64,000 nt of DNA from Streptomyces brevispora (GCF_007829885.1 NZ_VIWW01000003.1:62001-126000); one strand, 5' to 3'. Counted from the stretch's first letter, positions 8,908 to 17,723 are shown. A program made the numbers and translations. Notes: generated by a model not told the origin, from the letters alone.

Positions 8908-9319
8908 TCAGCGGCTTTCGGGGCCCGCGGCCAGGACGCGGCGGGCGCCGCGTACCACCGCCTCGTCGATCATGCGGCCGGAGTCGTCCACGGCCACGCC
9001 CGAGTTGGCCTTCTCGAACCGTTCGATCAGTGCGCGGGCCCGCTCCAGCTCGGCAGCGCCCGGGGTGAACACGTCGTTGACGACCGGGATTTGCGTGGGG
9101 TGGATGCAGCTCCGGCGGCCGCCGAAGCCCAGGCGTTTGAGCGCGGCGGTGGACCGGTGCAGGGCGTCGAGGTCGCGGAAGTCCGTGCTCACCGGGCCCA
9201 GCGGCTGGGCCAGTCGGGCGGCCGCGCAGGCCCGCACGAGTTGGGTTCTGGGCCACAGCAACTCCCGCTGATCCGGGCCCGGTTCGATCCCCGTGTCGGC
9301 GCACAGGTCGGCTTCGCCT
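8908..9319 (-). pseudogene. CoA-ester lyase (CitE/HpcH-HpaI family), C-terminal fragment
   Basis: About 137 residues read EADLCADTGIEPGPDQRELL, then VSTDFRDLDALHRSTAALKR, GFGGRRSCIHPTQIPVVNDVF and RMIDEAVVRGARRVLA to a stop at 8908. This is the last half of a CitE-type lyase (metal-binding EADL..DxG and the IHPxQ motif). The N-terminal half with the CoA/metal site is missing. At about 9319 the frame is broken and the DNA becomes the middle of a hydantoinase-like gene, so the two were joined by a deletion. Confidence 0.8.
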
Positions 9320-9898
9320 CACGAACTCGAAGTGGGCGTAGTCGTAGCGCTCGCCCTCGGGGGTCATGAGGAAGGAGCTCTGGTCGGCCGAGCGGCCGTG
9401 CAGGCCATGACTGCCGTAGAACATGAACACCTTGAACGAGGTGACCCCGTGCTCGCCGACCAGCGCCGGGATCTCGGCGATGTGGCCCTTGGACATGGGG
9501 GCGAGGTGGTAGGCGTAGTCCACGTGGGCGCGGCCCTCGGTCAGCTCCAGCACCCCGGGGAAGAAGTCGGCGTACGCGCCGCCCTTGTCGAGGTCGTACT
9601 GCCCGGTGCGCATGTAGCTCAGGGCGGACGTGACGCCGCCCTGGGCGCAGGCCCGGCTCTCGCTCTCGGCGTCCTGGTCGAGCGGGTTGTAGATGCCCCA
9701 GTGCTGGTGGGCGTCGACGACGCCGGGGAAGGCCAGCTTCCCCTCGCCGTCGACCACCCGGGCCGCGCCGGTGGCGTCGATGCCGGGGGCGACCGCGGCG
9801 ATCTTCCCGTCGAGGACGGCGATGTCCGCTGCCTGCGGTTCGTCCTGTTCGTCGGTGACGACACGGACGTTCTTCACCACGAGGTCGTACTCAGCCAT
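9320..9898 (-). pseudogene. hydantoinase/dihydropyrimidinase-like amidohydrolase, N-terminal fragment
   Basis: Starts at ATG 9898 (MAEYDLVVKNVRVV) and shows the amidohydrolase start: a beta-sandwich, then GVVDAHQHWGIYN at the metal-site position (usually DxHxH; here HQH), then GGVTSALSYMRT and VTSFKVFMFYGS, where the carbamylated-Lys strand would be. It stops being amidohydrolase at YDYAHFEFV, about 193 of roughly 470 residues, where it runs into the CoA-ester lyase fragment. It cannot be functional. Confidence 0.8.
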
Positions 9899-10588
9899 GA
9901 TGGCCTCCTCCACAGTCTTCAGCTCGGCCAAGGGGCGGAGCAGATCTTGGATACGGTCGAGTGCGCCGAGGTTCAGGCCCCGGTCCATCACGAGGTCGAT
10001 GTCGGTACCGGACAGCCGGCCGACGGCGTTGTCGCGGAACGGCAGGGCGAGTTCGGCGTCCGACAGGGGGCGGTCGGGGCCGCCGCGGTTGCTGAGCACC
10101 TCCTGCCGCCAGACGCGGCCGTCGATGTCGTGGGCGGTGAGCACCGCGGGGAACTGCTCGGGGAAGATGCCGGTGGCCGTGTCGTCGGCGACGACCTCGA
10201 CCTTGGCCATGAGCTCCCGCCGGGCCGGGTCCCGGGCGAGTTCGTCGGTGAAGTCGTCGAGCCCGAGGCCGAGTCCGCGCCCCCCGCCGAGAAGCCCGGC
10301 GGCGACCATGTAGGGGCCGGAGAACTGGGCCTGATAGCCCGTCTCGGGGGCACGTTTGCGCTCGATCGGCTGGCCGATCGTGCGGATCACCGGGGCCGGC
10401 ACGCCGAGTACCAGCCGCTCCACGCGCGCCGGGTCCAGACCCTGTTCGCGCAGCGCCATGGCGGCGTCGGCGGCCGTGTGGGTGAAGTGGTTGGCCGGGT
10501 ACGGCTTGAAGAAGATACCGGGCACGGCCCACTCGGTGCCGAGCCCGTCGGTGATGGCCGCCGGGTCGTAGATGCCGTGCAGGAATGC
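9899..10588 (-). pseudogene. MmgE/PrpD family protein, C-terminal fragment
   Basis: The frame runs from about 10588 (AFLHGIYDPAAI, then GIFFKPYPANHFTH, a conserved MmgE/PrpD motif) through GYQAQFSGPYMVAAGLL and the C-terminal small domain. It continues without a stop straight into the hydantoinase start. Family members are ~450-residue dehydratases or isomerases such as 2-methylcitrate dehydratase; only about the last 230 residues remain. The in-frame fusion to the next gene and the lost N-terminus both mark decay. Confidence 0.75.
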
Positions 10589-10805
10589 CGTGGAACTCGC
10601 CTACGCCGCAGAGCAGTTGGCGATCTTACCCACGGTCAGGCGTAAGCGCGTCGAGGAGACCCTCGACCTGCTGGGTCTCGCCGACCTCCGCCACCGTGCC
10701 CTGCACGAACTGTCCGGGGGCCGGCAGCAGCGCGTGGCCATCGGCTCGGTCCAGTCCGCGGTCCGATTCACACCCTCCGTACCGGCGGCTTCCGACCGGC
10801 AGTGA
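10585..10805 (+). pseudogene. ECF/cobalt-type ABC transporter ATPase, internal fragment
   Basis: About 40 codons read ELAYAAEQLAILPTVRRKRV then LDLLGLADLRHRALHELSGG and QQRVAIG. That is the helical domain and LSGGxQQR signature of an energy-coupling-factor ATPase. Walker A before it and Walker B after it are absent, and the sequence turns to nonsense after AIGS. It abuts the MmgE/PrpD fragment on the opposite strand at about 10585, another deletion junction. Confidence 0.7.
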
Positions 10806-10808
10806 AGG

Positions 10809-10848
10809 CCGGACGGGCGGTGGCGCGCTGCGCGCCCCGCCCGTCCGG
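10809..10848. terminator. strong hairpin between ABC fragment and metE 3' end
   Basis: Perfect 12-bp arms CCGGACGGGCGG (10809-10820) and CCGCCCGTCCGG (10837-10848), with a further GC-rich inner stem. It lies 22 bases beyond the metE stop and should terminate metE transcripts. Confidence 0.8.
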
Positions 10849-10870
10849 TCACTTTACGGTCACTTCTCGG

Positions 10871-13189
10871 TCAGGAGGTGGGTAGTTCGCCGCGGACGGT
10901 TCGGGCCGCGGTGACCAGGTTCTCCAGAGACGCCTTGGTCTCGGGCCAGCCGCGGGTCTTCAGACCGCAGTCGGGGTTGACCCACAGCCGTTCGGCCGGA
11001 ATGGCCTTAAGCCCCGTGCGGAGCAGAGCGGCGATCTCGTCGGTATCGGGTACGCGCGGGGAGTGGATGTCGTACACACCGGGGCCCGCTTCGCGCGGGT
11101 AGCCGTGTGCGGCGAGTTCGCGCGCGACCTGCATGTGGGAGCGGGCGGCTTCCAGGCTGATGACGTCAGCGTCCAGGTCGTCGATGGCCTGGACGATGTC
11201 GCCGAACTCGGCGTAGCACATGTGGGTGTGGATCTGGGTGTCCGCACGCACTCCGCTGGTGGTGAGCCGGAACGACTCGGTGGCCCAGTCCAGGTACGCG
11301 GCGTGGTCCGCCGCGCGCAGGGGCAGGGTCTCGCGCAGCGCGGGTTCGTCGACCTGGATGACCGATGTGCCGGCGGCCTCCAGGTCGTCCACCTCGTCCC
11401 GCAGAGCGAGGGCGACCTGCCGGGCGGTGTCGCCGAGCGGCTGGTCATCACGGACGAAGGACCAGGCCAGCATGGTGACGGGCCCGGTCAGCATGCCCTT
11501 GACCGGGCGACCGGTGAGCGACTGGGCGTACGAGGTCCAGCGCACCGTCATCGCTTCGGGGCGGGAGATGTCGCCGGCCAGCACCGGCGGACGGACGTAG
11601 CGGGTGCCGTAGGACTGGACCCAGCCGTGCCGGGTGGCGAGGTAGCCGGTGAGCTGCTCCGCGAAGTACTGCACCATGTCGTTGCGCTCGGGCTCACCGT
11701 GCACCAGGACGTCGATGCCGGTCTTCTCCTGGAAGGAGATGACCTCGCCGATCTCGTCCCTGATCCGCTCTTCGTAGCCGGCCGTGTCGATCCGGCCCGT
11801 GCGCAGGTCGGCGCGGGCCGTGCGCAGTTCGGCGGTCTGCGGGAACGAACCGATGGTGGTCGTCGGCAGCAACGGCAGCCCGAGGTGGGCGCGTTGGGCT
11901 GCGGCACGCTCGGTGTACGGCCGGGAGCGACGGCCGTCGGCGTCGGTGACGGCCGCGGTCCTGGCCCGTACGGAGGGGTCGCGGGTGATCGGGGAGTTCC
12001 TGCGGGAGGCGAGGACTGCGCGGTTCGCGGCGATCTCGGCGGCGACGGCGCCGGTGCCCAGGGCCAGCCCCTTGGCCAGCGTGACGACCTCGGCGGTCTT
12101 CTGCTCGGCGAAGGCCAGCCAGCGCAGGATCTGGGGGTCGATGTCCCTCTCGGGCGCCGTGTCGAGGGGGACGTGCAGCAGCGAGCAGGACGCGGCTACG
12201 TCGACGGTGTCCGCGAGGCCCAGGAGGGTCGCGAGGGTGGCCAGCGACTTCTCGTAGTCGTTGATCCAGATGTTGCGGCCGTTGACGACGCCCGCGACGA
12301 GCCGTTTGCCGGGCAGCCCGCCCGCGGTGGCGAGGTTTTCGAGGTTCGCGGCGGCCGCGCCGGTGAAGTCCAGTGCCAGACCCTCCACCGGGGCCTTGGC
12401 CAGGACGGGCAGGGCATCGCCGAACCGGTCGAAGTAGGAGGCGACGAGCAGCTTGGGCCGGTCGGTGAGGCCGCCGAGTTCACGGTAGGTCCGGGCCGCC
12501 GCGTTCAGCTCGGCCGCGGAACGGTCCTGGACCAACGCGGGCTCGTCGAGCTGCACCCACTCCGCGCCTGCGGCACGCAGATCGGCGAGCACCTTTCCGT
12601 AGACCGGCAGCAGCCGGTCCAGCAGGGTGAGCGGTTCGAAGTCGGCCGGCACTCCGGGGGCGGGCTTGGCCAGCAGGAGATAGGTCACGGGGCCGACGAG
12701 AACTGGCCGGGAGGTGTGCCCGAGCGCGAGGGCTTCCTTCAGCTCGGTGACCTGCTTGGCGGAATCGGCGGTGAATACGGTGTCCGGACCGAGTTCGGGG
12801 ACGAGGTAGTGGTAGTTGGTGTCGAACCACTTGGTCATCTCCAGCGGCGCCACGTCCTGGGTGCCGCGGGCCATCGCGAAGTAGCCGTCGAGTGCGTCGG
12901 CATCGACAGCCGCGCGGTGGCGTCGGGGGACCGCGCCGACCATGACGCTGGTGTCCAGGACGTGGTCGTAGTACGAGAAGTCGCCGGTGGGCACCTCGTG
13001 AACCCCGGCGTCCGCCAGCCGCCTCCAACTGGACCGGCGCAGACCTGCCGCCGTTTCCCGGAGGGAGTCGGCGGTGACGCGTCCCTTCCAGTATCCCTCG
13101 ATGGCCTTCTTCAGTTCCCGGTTCGGGCCCTGGCGGGGGTAGCCGTACACGGTGGCTCGTGCTGCCGCGGCTGCGGGCTTCGCTGTCAC
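10871..13189 (-). CDS. metE: cobalamin-independent methionine synthase
   Basis: A 772-residue MetE, full family length. It transfers the methyl of 5-methyltetrahydropteroyltri-L-glutamate to homocysteine, the last step of methionine synthesis, in the cytosol. The N-terminus (VTAKPAAAAARATVYGYPRQ) and the zinc-ligand region IHTHMCYAEF plus C-terminal VNPDCGLKTRGW, carrying the His and two Cys ligands, are intact. GTG 13189 is chosen as start because AAGGAG lies six bases upstream; a longer frame to 13282 enters the leader. The leader contains a cobalamin riboswitch (13369-13530), so expression should fall when B12, and hence MetH, is available. Confidence 0.97.
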   Translation of the reverse strand: MTAKPAAAAARATVYGYPRQGPNRELKKAIEGYWKGRVTADSLRETAAGLRRSSWRRLADAGVHEVPTGDFSYYDHVLDTSVMVGAVPRRHRAAVDADALDGYFAMARGTQDVAPLEMTKWFDTNYHYLVPELGPDTVFTADSAKQVTELKEALALGHTSRPVLVGPVTYLLLAKPAPGVPADFEPLTLLDRLLPVYGKVLADLRAAGAEWVQLDEPALVQDRSAAELNAAARTYRELGGLTDRPKLLVASYFDRFGDALPVLAKAPVEGLALDFTGAAAANLENLATAGGLPGKRLVAGVVNGRNIWINDYEKSLATLATLLGLADTVDVAASCSLLHVPLDTAPERDIDPQILRWLAFAEQKTAEVVTLAKGLALGTGAVAAEIAANRAVLASRRNSPITRDPSVRARTAAVTDADGRRSRPYTERAAAQRAHLGLPLLPTTTIGSFPQTAELRTARADLRTGRIDTAGYEERIRDEIGEVISFQEKTGIDVLVHGEPERNDMVQYFAEQLTGYLATRHGWVQSYGTRYVRPPVLAGDISRPEAMTVRWTSYAQSLTGRPVKGMLTGPVTMLAWSFVRDDQPLGDTARQVALALRDEVDDLEAAGTSVIQVDEPALRETLPLRAADHAAYLDWATESFRLTTSGVRADTQIHTHMCYAEFGDIVQAIDDLDADVISLEAARSHMQVARELAAHGYPREAGPGVYDIHSPRVPDTDEIAALLRTGLKAIPAERLWVNPDCGLKTRGWPETKASLENLVTAARTVRGELPTS

Positions 13190-13339
13190 GGAAATCTCCT
13201 TCGCGAGATGACTCCTGAACATCCCGGGGACGGGACACGGACGCGAAGGGATGACGAACCGGACGGATCTCACGCACGCCATCGGCGCGGTCTTCCGTCT
13301 GGTATGTACGCCGACCCGCCCACGAGGTCACCGGGATAT

Positions 13340-13363
13340 CCGCACACGAGGGGTCGTGTGCGG
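13340..13363 (-). terminator. hairpin in the metE leader, likely riboswitch expression platform
   Basis: Perfect 10-bp arms CCGCACACGA (13340-13349) and TCGTGTGCGG (13354-13363) with a GGGG/CCCC loop, immediately 3' (minus strand) of the cobalamin aptamer and 150 bases before the metE start. Its position suggests attenuation. There is no U-tract, as is common in Streptomyces. Confidence 0.6.
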
Positions 13364-13368
13364 GCAAC

Positions 13369-13530
13369 GGGCAGGTCTTCGGACTCGCGGGCAGGTCCGC
13401 CGAGGCGGACACCTACTGGCCGTCGCTTCCCAGATCCAACCGGATCCAGTGCGTATGACGGCGGTCGTTCCCACTCACCGCTGCGGGGCAGTCCCGGAAT
13501 TCCACCGGGTTCCCTCTTACGACGCGTCTG
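13369..13530 (-). promoter_or_regulatory. cobalamin riboswitch controlling metE
   Basis: Reading the minus strand, the aptamer core is visible: GGGAACCCGGTGGAATTCC near 13517-13499, then CTGCCCCGCAGCGGTGAG (core of the B12 element), then AAGCGACGGCCAGTAGG (B12 box, near 13432-13416) and the closing GAGTCCGAAGACCTGCC ending near 13369. Order and spacing match the class I cobalamin aptamer. It lies ~180 bases upstream of metE and is followed by a hairpin. B12-repressed metE leaders are known in actinobacteria. Confidence 0.9.
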
Positions 13531-13544
13531 TCTGGCGGACAGGG

Positions 13545-14058
13545 CGAACCAGCTGCACGGGCCAGGTTAGACGGTTGCCCACCGCCCGGGCACCGCTGTT
13601 CACATTCCGGAACGTGAAATGAGAATCGGGGACAGGCCGCCGCAAGCGCCTCATCCCTCGCGGGCCGACCGCGAGACGCGTCCGTCGACTCCGCATCCGG
13701 TGAGGCGGAGCAGTACCGTCGGTCGGGGCCGCGCCGACAACGAGCAGTGTTCCCGGACAGCGGATCACGTGGCGCCGGCCTGGGTACTCGGACAGACCCC
13801 TGGACCGGGGTGGGGCAACCCCACCGTGACCGCGGCCCGGAGGGCCTCGGGGAGGTGGCGGCACCGGGCCGCACATCGTTCGCGCCGAGCTACGTCCGTC
13901 GGCGCCGGCTCCGAGGCCGTCCAGGTCGTTCTCGGTGAGCGTGCTCCGCGCTCCTGTGGGACGAATGTATTGCCCCACCTGTGTACTGCCCCACCTGGAA
14001 CAGGTTCACCCGAACACCTGCATCGGGCACACCCCCTGCGGGAGGAAGCGAGAACACC
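13545..14058. other. ~500-base intergenic region, no convincing gene
   Basis: It lies between the metE leader and the small acidic protein gene. Open frames here lack motifs. Near 13960-14000 the phrase GCCCCACCTG is repeated. The metE promoter should lie near 13550-13620 on the minus strand, where the DNA is less G+C-rich (around 13590-13625). Confidence 0.4.
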
Positions 14059-14307
14059 GTGAACGACCTTCACCCGGAAGACGCCGCGGACAGCGGGGCC
14101 CCGATTCCGAGGGACCTGCCCGATCAGCAGGCCACCGCCGACGAGGACCCCTGGGACGTGGTCGGCGGCTCGATGCAGTCGGCCGCCGACGAGCAGCCGG
14201 ACCCGGAGATTCCCGACACGGACGAGGCCGGCACCGGCCGACGGGGTGCTCCGCACTCAGGCCATCACCATCCTGAGCACCCCGTGCCGGACGAACCGGC
14301 CGGCTGA
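14059..14307 (+). CDS. small acidic hypothetical protein
   Basis: An 82-residue, Asp/Glu/Pro-rich, apparently disordered protein starting VNDLHPEDAADSG, with a central DPWDVVGGSMQSAADEQ segment. GGGAGGA lies ~12 bases before the GTG. The frame extends 26 codons further to 13981, but the extension is poor. No family recognised. Such short acidic proteins are common in Streptomyces. Moderate confidence that it is translated. Confidence 0.45.
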   Translation: MNDLHPEDAADSGAPIPRDLPDQQATADEDPWDVVGGSMQSAADEQPDPEIPDTDEAGTGRRGAPHSGHHHPEHPVPDEPAG

Positions 14308-14492
14308 CCCCGCGCGACGCGGAAGTGGTGGAACCCGGACACGATCAGGATCTACGATCGCCTGCGCGCCCAGGCCAAGGGGACGTGCGGGCCGCTGCCC
14401 CTGCTCGACCGGAACCGGCGACCGCGTCGGTGTCCCCTGCGCCGCTGCTCGTTCGTTGTGAGGGTGAGAGCCCGCTGACTCCAGAGGCGGCG

Positions 14493-14780
14493 ATGCAGTA
14501 CGCCCTGCTGATCTACACCGAGCCCGGCCACGAGGAGACGCTGTCGGAGGTGGAACGTGAGGCGGCGTACGCCGAGTACCTGGCGCTGGCCGACGACCCG
14601 AGGTGTGTCGGCGCAGGGCAGTTGCAGTCCGCTGAGACGGCGACGAGCGTGCGTGTGGCCGGTGGCCGGACGCTGATGACCGACGGCCCGTTCGCGGACA
14701 CCAAGGAAGTGCTCGGCGGCTTCTGTCTGATCGAGGCGGCCGACCTCGACGAAGCGATCGAGATGGCGTCGCGTGTTCCG
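14493..14780 (+). pseudogene. YCII/DGPF-domain protein, truncated
   Basis: From ATG 14493 the protein reads MQYALLIYTEPGHEETL through RTLMTDGPFADTKEVLGGFC (the DGPF motif) and AADLDEAIEMASRVPA. This is a YCII-related domain of the kind usually encoded just before an ECF sigma factor gene in actinobacteria. The family's last strand (EVRPV type ending) is missing: at about 14778 the DNA switches to the C-terminus of such a sigma factor in another frame. The remnant keeps about 95 of the expected ~115 residues. Confidence 0.75.
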
Positions 14781-14935
14781 GCTACCTCTGCCTCCACTCG
14801 ACCCGCGGCGAGTTCTTGCGGCGTCTCGGCCGGGACGCCGAGGCCCGGGGCGCCTACCGCAGGGCGCTCGAACTGGCCACCTCGACCCCCGAGCGGCGGT
14901 TCCTGACCAGGCGGCTCGAAGATTTCCGACCCGGA
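14781..14935 (+). pseudogene. ECF sigma factor (YCII-associated type), C-terminal tail fragment
   Basis: Codons from about 14781 give SGYLCLHSTRGEFLRRLGRD, AEARGAYRRALELATSTPER and RFLTRRLEDF. This is the TPR-like C-terminal end of the ECF sigma factors that partner YCII proteins. The sigma-2 and sigma-4 domains (~350 residues) are gone. Gene order (YCII then sigma factor) is preserved, so a single deletion explains the join. The frame then runs without a stop towards the YceI gene, but no homology continues. Confidence 0.7.
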
Positions 14936-15103
14936 CTGTCCCCTGGGCGGGTGCGCGTTCGTCGCCTTGGCAGGAGGGTCATACAGGCGGTCGTGCCCGG
15001 GGCGGCCCGTGACGGTCGCGTCGCAGGGCCCGTCCATGGGCCGGCCACCGAGGTGTCCCCGCCCGCACCGCCCGGCAGCGGCATCACCACCATGGAGGAA
15101 GTC

Positions 15104-15661
15104 ATGAGTTCCGCCCCCGCGACCGCCACGATCCCCGGCTATGTGGCCGGCACCTGGAAGGCGGACCCGGCGCACTCCGTACTCGCCTTCACCCTCCGGC
15201 AGTTCAGGGTCAGCACGGTGCGTGAACGGTTCACCGGCTTTGACGTCACGATCGTCACGAGCGAGGACCCCCGGGGCTCGTCGGTCGCCGCGATGATCGA
15301 CGTCACGTCCCTCGACACCGGCAATGAGCGGCGTGACAGCCACCTGCGCTCCGCCGACCACTTCGACGTCGGCGAACACCCGACGATGAGCTACCGCTCC
15401 ACGGGCATCCGCCGGACCGGCGACGGCTGGGTCGTCGACGGTGAGCTGACGTTCCGCGGAGTCACCCGGCAGGTGCCGCTGGCCGTCGAGCCGAACGGGT
15501 TCGGCCCCGGCCCCTCTGGCGGTCGGCGGGCCGACTTCTCCGCAACCGCGCAGATCAACCGGCGTGACTTCGGCATCCGCTTCCCGATGGACGGCGTCGG
15601 CGGCGTGATCGGGGAGAAGGTGTCGATCAGCCTCGGAATCGAGGCCGTCGCGCAGAAGTGA
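15104..15661 (+). CDS. YceI family lipid-binding protein
   Basis: A 185-residue YceI-like protein, a lipocalin-like barrel that binds polyisoprenoid or other amphipathic lipids. Landmarks are TWKADPAHSVLAFTLRQ at the start, FDVTIVTSEDPRGSSVAAMI, RDSHLRSADHFDVGEHP and ELTFRGVTRQVPLAVE, ending FGIRFPMDGVGGVIGEKVSI. No signal peptide, so cytosolic as in most actinobacterial members. GGAGGAA lies 5 bases before the ATG. The open frame extends far upstream into the sigma-factor remnant, which is accidental. Confidence 0.9.
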   Translation: MSSAPATATIPGYVAGTWKADPAHSVLAFTLRQFRVSTVRERFTGFDVTIVTSEDPRGSSVAAMIDVTSLDTGNERRDSHLRSADHFDVGEHPTMSYRSTGIRRTGDGWVVDGELTFRGVTRQVPLAVEPNGFGPGPSGGRRADFSATAQINRRDFGIRFPMDGVGGVIGEKVSISLGIEAVAQK

Positions 15662-15758
15662 CCTGCCCCCGGACACGACGCCGTACGCCGGCCGTCACGT
15701 CCCCGCCGCGACCAGCGGCAACCACCCGAACGTTCGCGTCGCCCCGAGGTGAAGCCAC

Positions 15759-16202
15759 ATGTCCACAGCCCGGTCAGCCAACAACAGAGCGTCGCTCAGC
15801 CGTCTGCATGAGGCCGTCAATGGCGGCGACGCGGAGCGCATCCAGAGGACGATCGACGAGTTGTTCGATCCGGACGTACTGATCCGCACACCCTTGCAGG
15901 TCCAAGCGACGGGGGCAGAAGCGCTGAAGGAGGTGTTCGTGACGCTCTGCAGGGCCTTCCCCGACCTTCACATCGAGGTCGAGGACATGATCGCCGAGGG
16001 GGACAGGCTCGTCTCCAGGAACACGGTCACCGGGACCCACCTGGGCGAGTACCTGGGCCTTCCGCCAACCGGAAGATCCGTCACCTACAACGAGATCTTC
16101 ATCTTCCGCTTCGAGGGCGACAGGATCGCGGAGACCTGGGGGGTCGTCGACGTCCTCGCGCAGATGCGACAGCTCGGCGCGGCTCCCGGAGGCCCTTCAT
16201 GA
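15759..16202 (+). CDS. SnoaL-like ester cyclase family protein
   Basis: A 147-residue protein of the SnoaL-like/NTF2 fold. It has a helical start (SLSRLHEAVNGGD), LFDPDVLIRTP, the FPDLHIEVEDMIAEGDRLVSR core, GEYLGLPPTGRSVTY and the FRFEGDRIAETWGVVD ending. Members include polyketide cyclases, but solitary genomic copies such as this are mostly uncharacterised. It lies 97 bases after the YceI gene in the same direction. GAGGTGA precedes the ATG. Confidence 0.85.
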   Translation: MSTARSANNRASLSRLHEAVNGGDAERIQRTIDELFDPDVLIRTPLQVQATGAEALKEVFVTLCRAFPDLHIEVEDMIAEGDRLVSRNTVTGTHLGEYLGLPPTGRSVTYNEIFIFRFEGDRIAETWGVVDVLAQMRQLGAAPGGPS

Positions 16203-16238
16203 TCACGGCGACGGACATCCCGGAGTCCCGCGCCCGCC

Positions 16239-16667
16239 TCAGAACTCGCCGAGGTCCGAACTGAGCCAGCGCTGCGGCCGCATGTGGATGATCACCTGTT
16301 CGCCGTGCTCCTTCAAGGCGAAGTCGACATATCCGTCGACCTTCTCGGCGGAGAGGTAGCGCGACGACATCTCGACCAGCCGTTCGCGTGTGGCCGGGAC
16401 TGTCGAGATGACGGGGCCCTCGACCGATACGTATCGGACGGTCGGTGAGACACGGTCGACCATCAAGCAGAACCGGCCCGCCTCGGCAATCGACTTCCCC
16501 TTGCGGGAGTTGGGCCCCGTCATGATCCAGATGTCGCCGCCCGGCCGGTACTGGTACCAGATGGGGACCGTCAGCGGCGAACGGTCCCGCTCCGCCACGT
16601 TCACGGCCAGCGCCGCGACGTGCGGCTCCGCCAGAAACTGCTCGCGCTCTTCACGGGTCAAAGCCAC
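16239..16667 (-). CDS. pyridoxamine 5'-phosphate oxidase family (split-barrel flavin/F420-binding) protein
   Basis: A 142-residue protein with a PNPOx-like split barrel: VALTREEREQFLAEPHVAAL, then PLTVPIWYQYRPGGDIWIMT and SRKGKSIAEAGRFCLMVD, then RYVSVEGPV. These small proteins bind FMN, F420 or haem; the cofactor cannot be told here. GTG 16667 is preferred because AAGGAG lies 7 bases upstream. An alternative start at 16736 would overlap the promoter region, which contains a less G+C-rich patch near 16710-16735. Confidence 0.85.
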   Translation of the reverse strand: MALTREEREQFLAEPHVAALAVNVAERDRSPLTVPIWYQYRPGGDIWIMTGPNSRKGKSIAEAGRFCLMVDRVSPTVRYVSVEGPVISTVPATRERLVEMSSRYLSAEKVDGYVDFALKEHGEQVIIHMRPQRWLSSDLGEF

Positions 16668-17189
16668 GGGTGACTCCTTCGTGGTGGGTGTCGTGAGCTC
16701 TCGGTGCTGCATTATGCAATGTATATGCCGGATCAACCGTTGTGTCGCGGCTTGGACGAGTCGTGAATCGAACCCGGTGCTAGGGGGGCGGGCGAGGTCC
16801 GGTGCAGGGGATCAGCGGTGTGCGATGGGTCAGTGCGCTGAGGGGTGGATACCGCTGTTGGAGCGGCTGCGCGGCACGCTTGACGCCGAAAAGGGCCGGG
16901 TCGAGCTGGGGAGCCTGGCGGTGACCGATGCGGGCCTGGTGCTACCGAGCCCGGTCGGAGCAGGCCGGGCAACAGCCCTCGCCTGGGCCGAGCTGGGCGA
17001 GACGAAGGCCACCGACCTGGCGGCACTGCTGATACGCCCGCGCCACGCGAACGATCGCCGGGTCGGGATCCGCAATGCGAGGATCGTGCGCGACTTCGTC
17101 GAGGAGACCGGTCGCTGTCGGCTGAAGAGAGTGACAGGGCGGAGAGAGTCGGGCGCGGGCGGGAACCGGAGCGCAGGTACCCTCGTCCC
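16668..17189. other. 520-base region with a weak open frame, probably no functional gene
   Basis: A rightward open frame begins at ATG 16825 (MGQCAEGWIPLLERLRGTLD, then VELGSLAVTDAGLVL and ALAWAELGE) and looks protein-like for about 100 residues. It degenerates and overlaps the AraC gene start at 17190 without a stop. No family recognised. It may be a remnant. The divergent PNPOx promoter lies at the left edge. Confidence 0.3.
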
Positions 17190-17636
17190 ATGGACGACCA
17201 GTACCTTGCCAATCTCGCGCACCTGCGAAGGGCCCGGGACCTGGTCGACCGCGAGTACGCGAAGCCGCTCGACGTGACAGCGATGGCTCGCCGTGCGCTG
17301 ATGTCGCCGGGGCACTTCTCCCGGGCGTTCCGGGCGGCCTACGGTGAGACGCCGTACAGCTACCTCATGACCCGGCGGGTTGAGCGGGCGATGGCGCTGT
17401 TGCGCTCGGGCACGAGTGTGACCGACGCGTGTATGACGGTCGGCTGTACCTCCCTCGGCTCATTCAGTACGAGGTTCACCGAGCTCGTGGGGATGACGCC
17501 GAGCGCGTACCGGGCCGGAGACCACAGTGCTCTGCGGGCGATGCCCGCATGCCTGGCCAAGGCGCACACCCGGCCGATCAAGGACCAACCGGTCGGGATC
17601 GGTGAAGCGGCCCCCACGGGTACTGCCAACGGTTAG
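17190..17636 (+). CDS. AraC-family transcriptional regulator (short, HTH only)
   Basis: A 148-residue regulator with the AraC double helix-turn-helix near its N-terminus (HLRRARDLVDREYAKPL, then MARRALMSPGHFSRAFRAAY, PYSYLMTRRVERAMALLRSG, and GCTSLGSFSTRFTELVG). It lacks a separate effector-binding domain. In actinobacteria this subtype usually sits beside a glyoxalase/VOC gene it controls; here no such partner follows, and the next gene is a convergent TetR. Target unknown. Confidence 0.88.
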   Translation: MDDQYLANLAHLRRARDLVDREYAKPLDVTAMARRALMSPGHFSRAFRAAYGETPYSYLMTRRVERAMALLRSGTSVTDACMTVGCTSLGSFSTRFTELVGMTPSAYRAGDHSALRAMPACLAKAHTRPIKDQPVGIGEAAPTGTANG

Positions 17637-17723
17637 TGCTGTGACCGCTTCGCGCTGCTTCGTTCGCGCCACGTCCTGACATCCCGCGAACGGGAAGCAG
17701 GACCGCGGCGGGCGTACCGGCGG

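Noticed and set aside
11063..13570. An 835-codon rightward open frame opposite metE
   Set aside because: It is the antisense shadow of metE in G+C-rich DNA: glycine/arginine/valine-rich, no motif, no start context, and it crosses the riboswitch.
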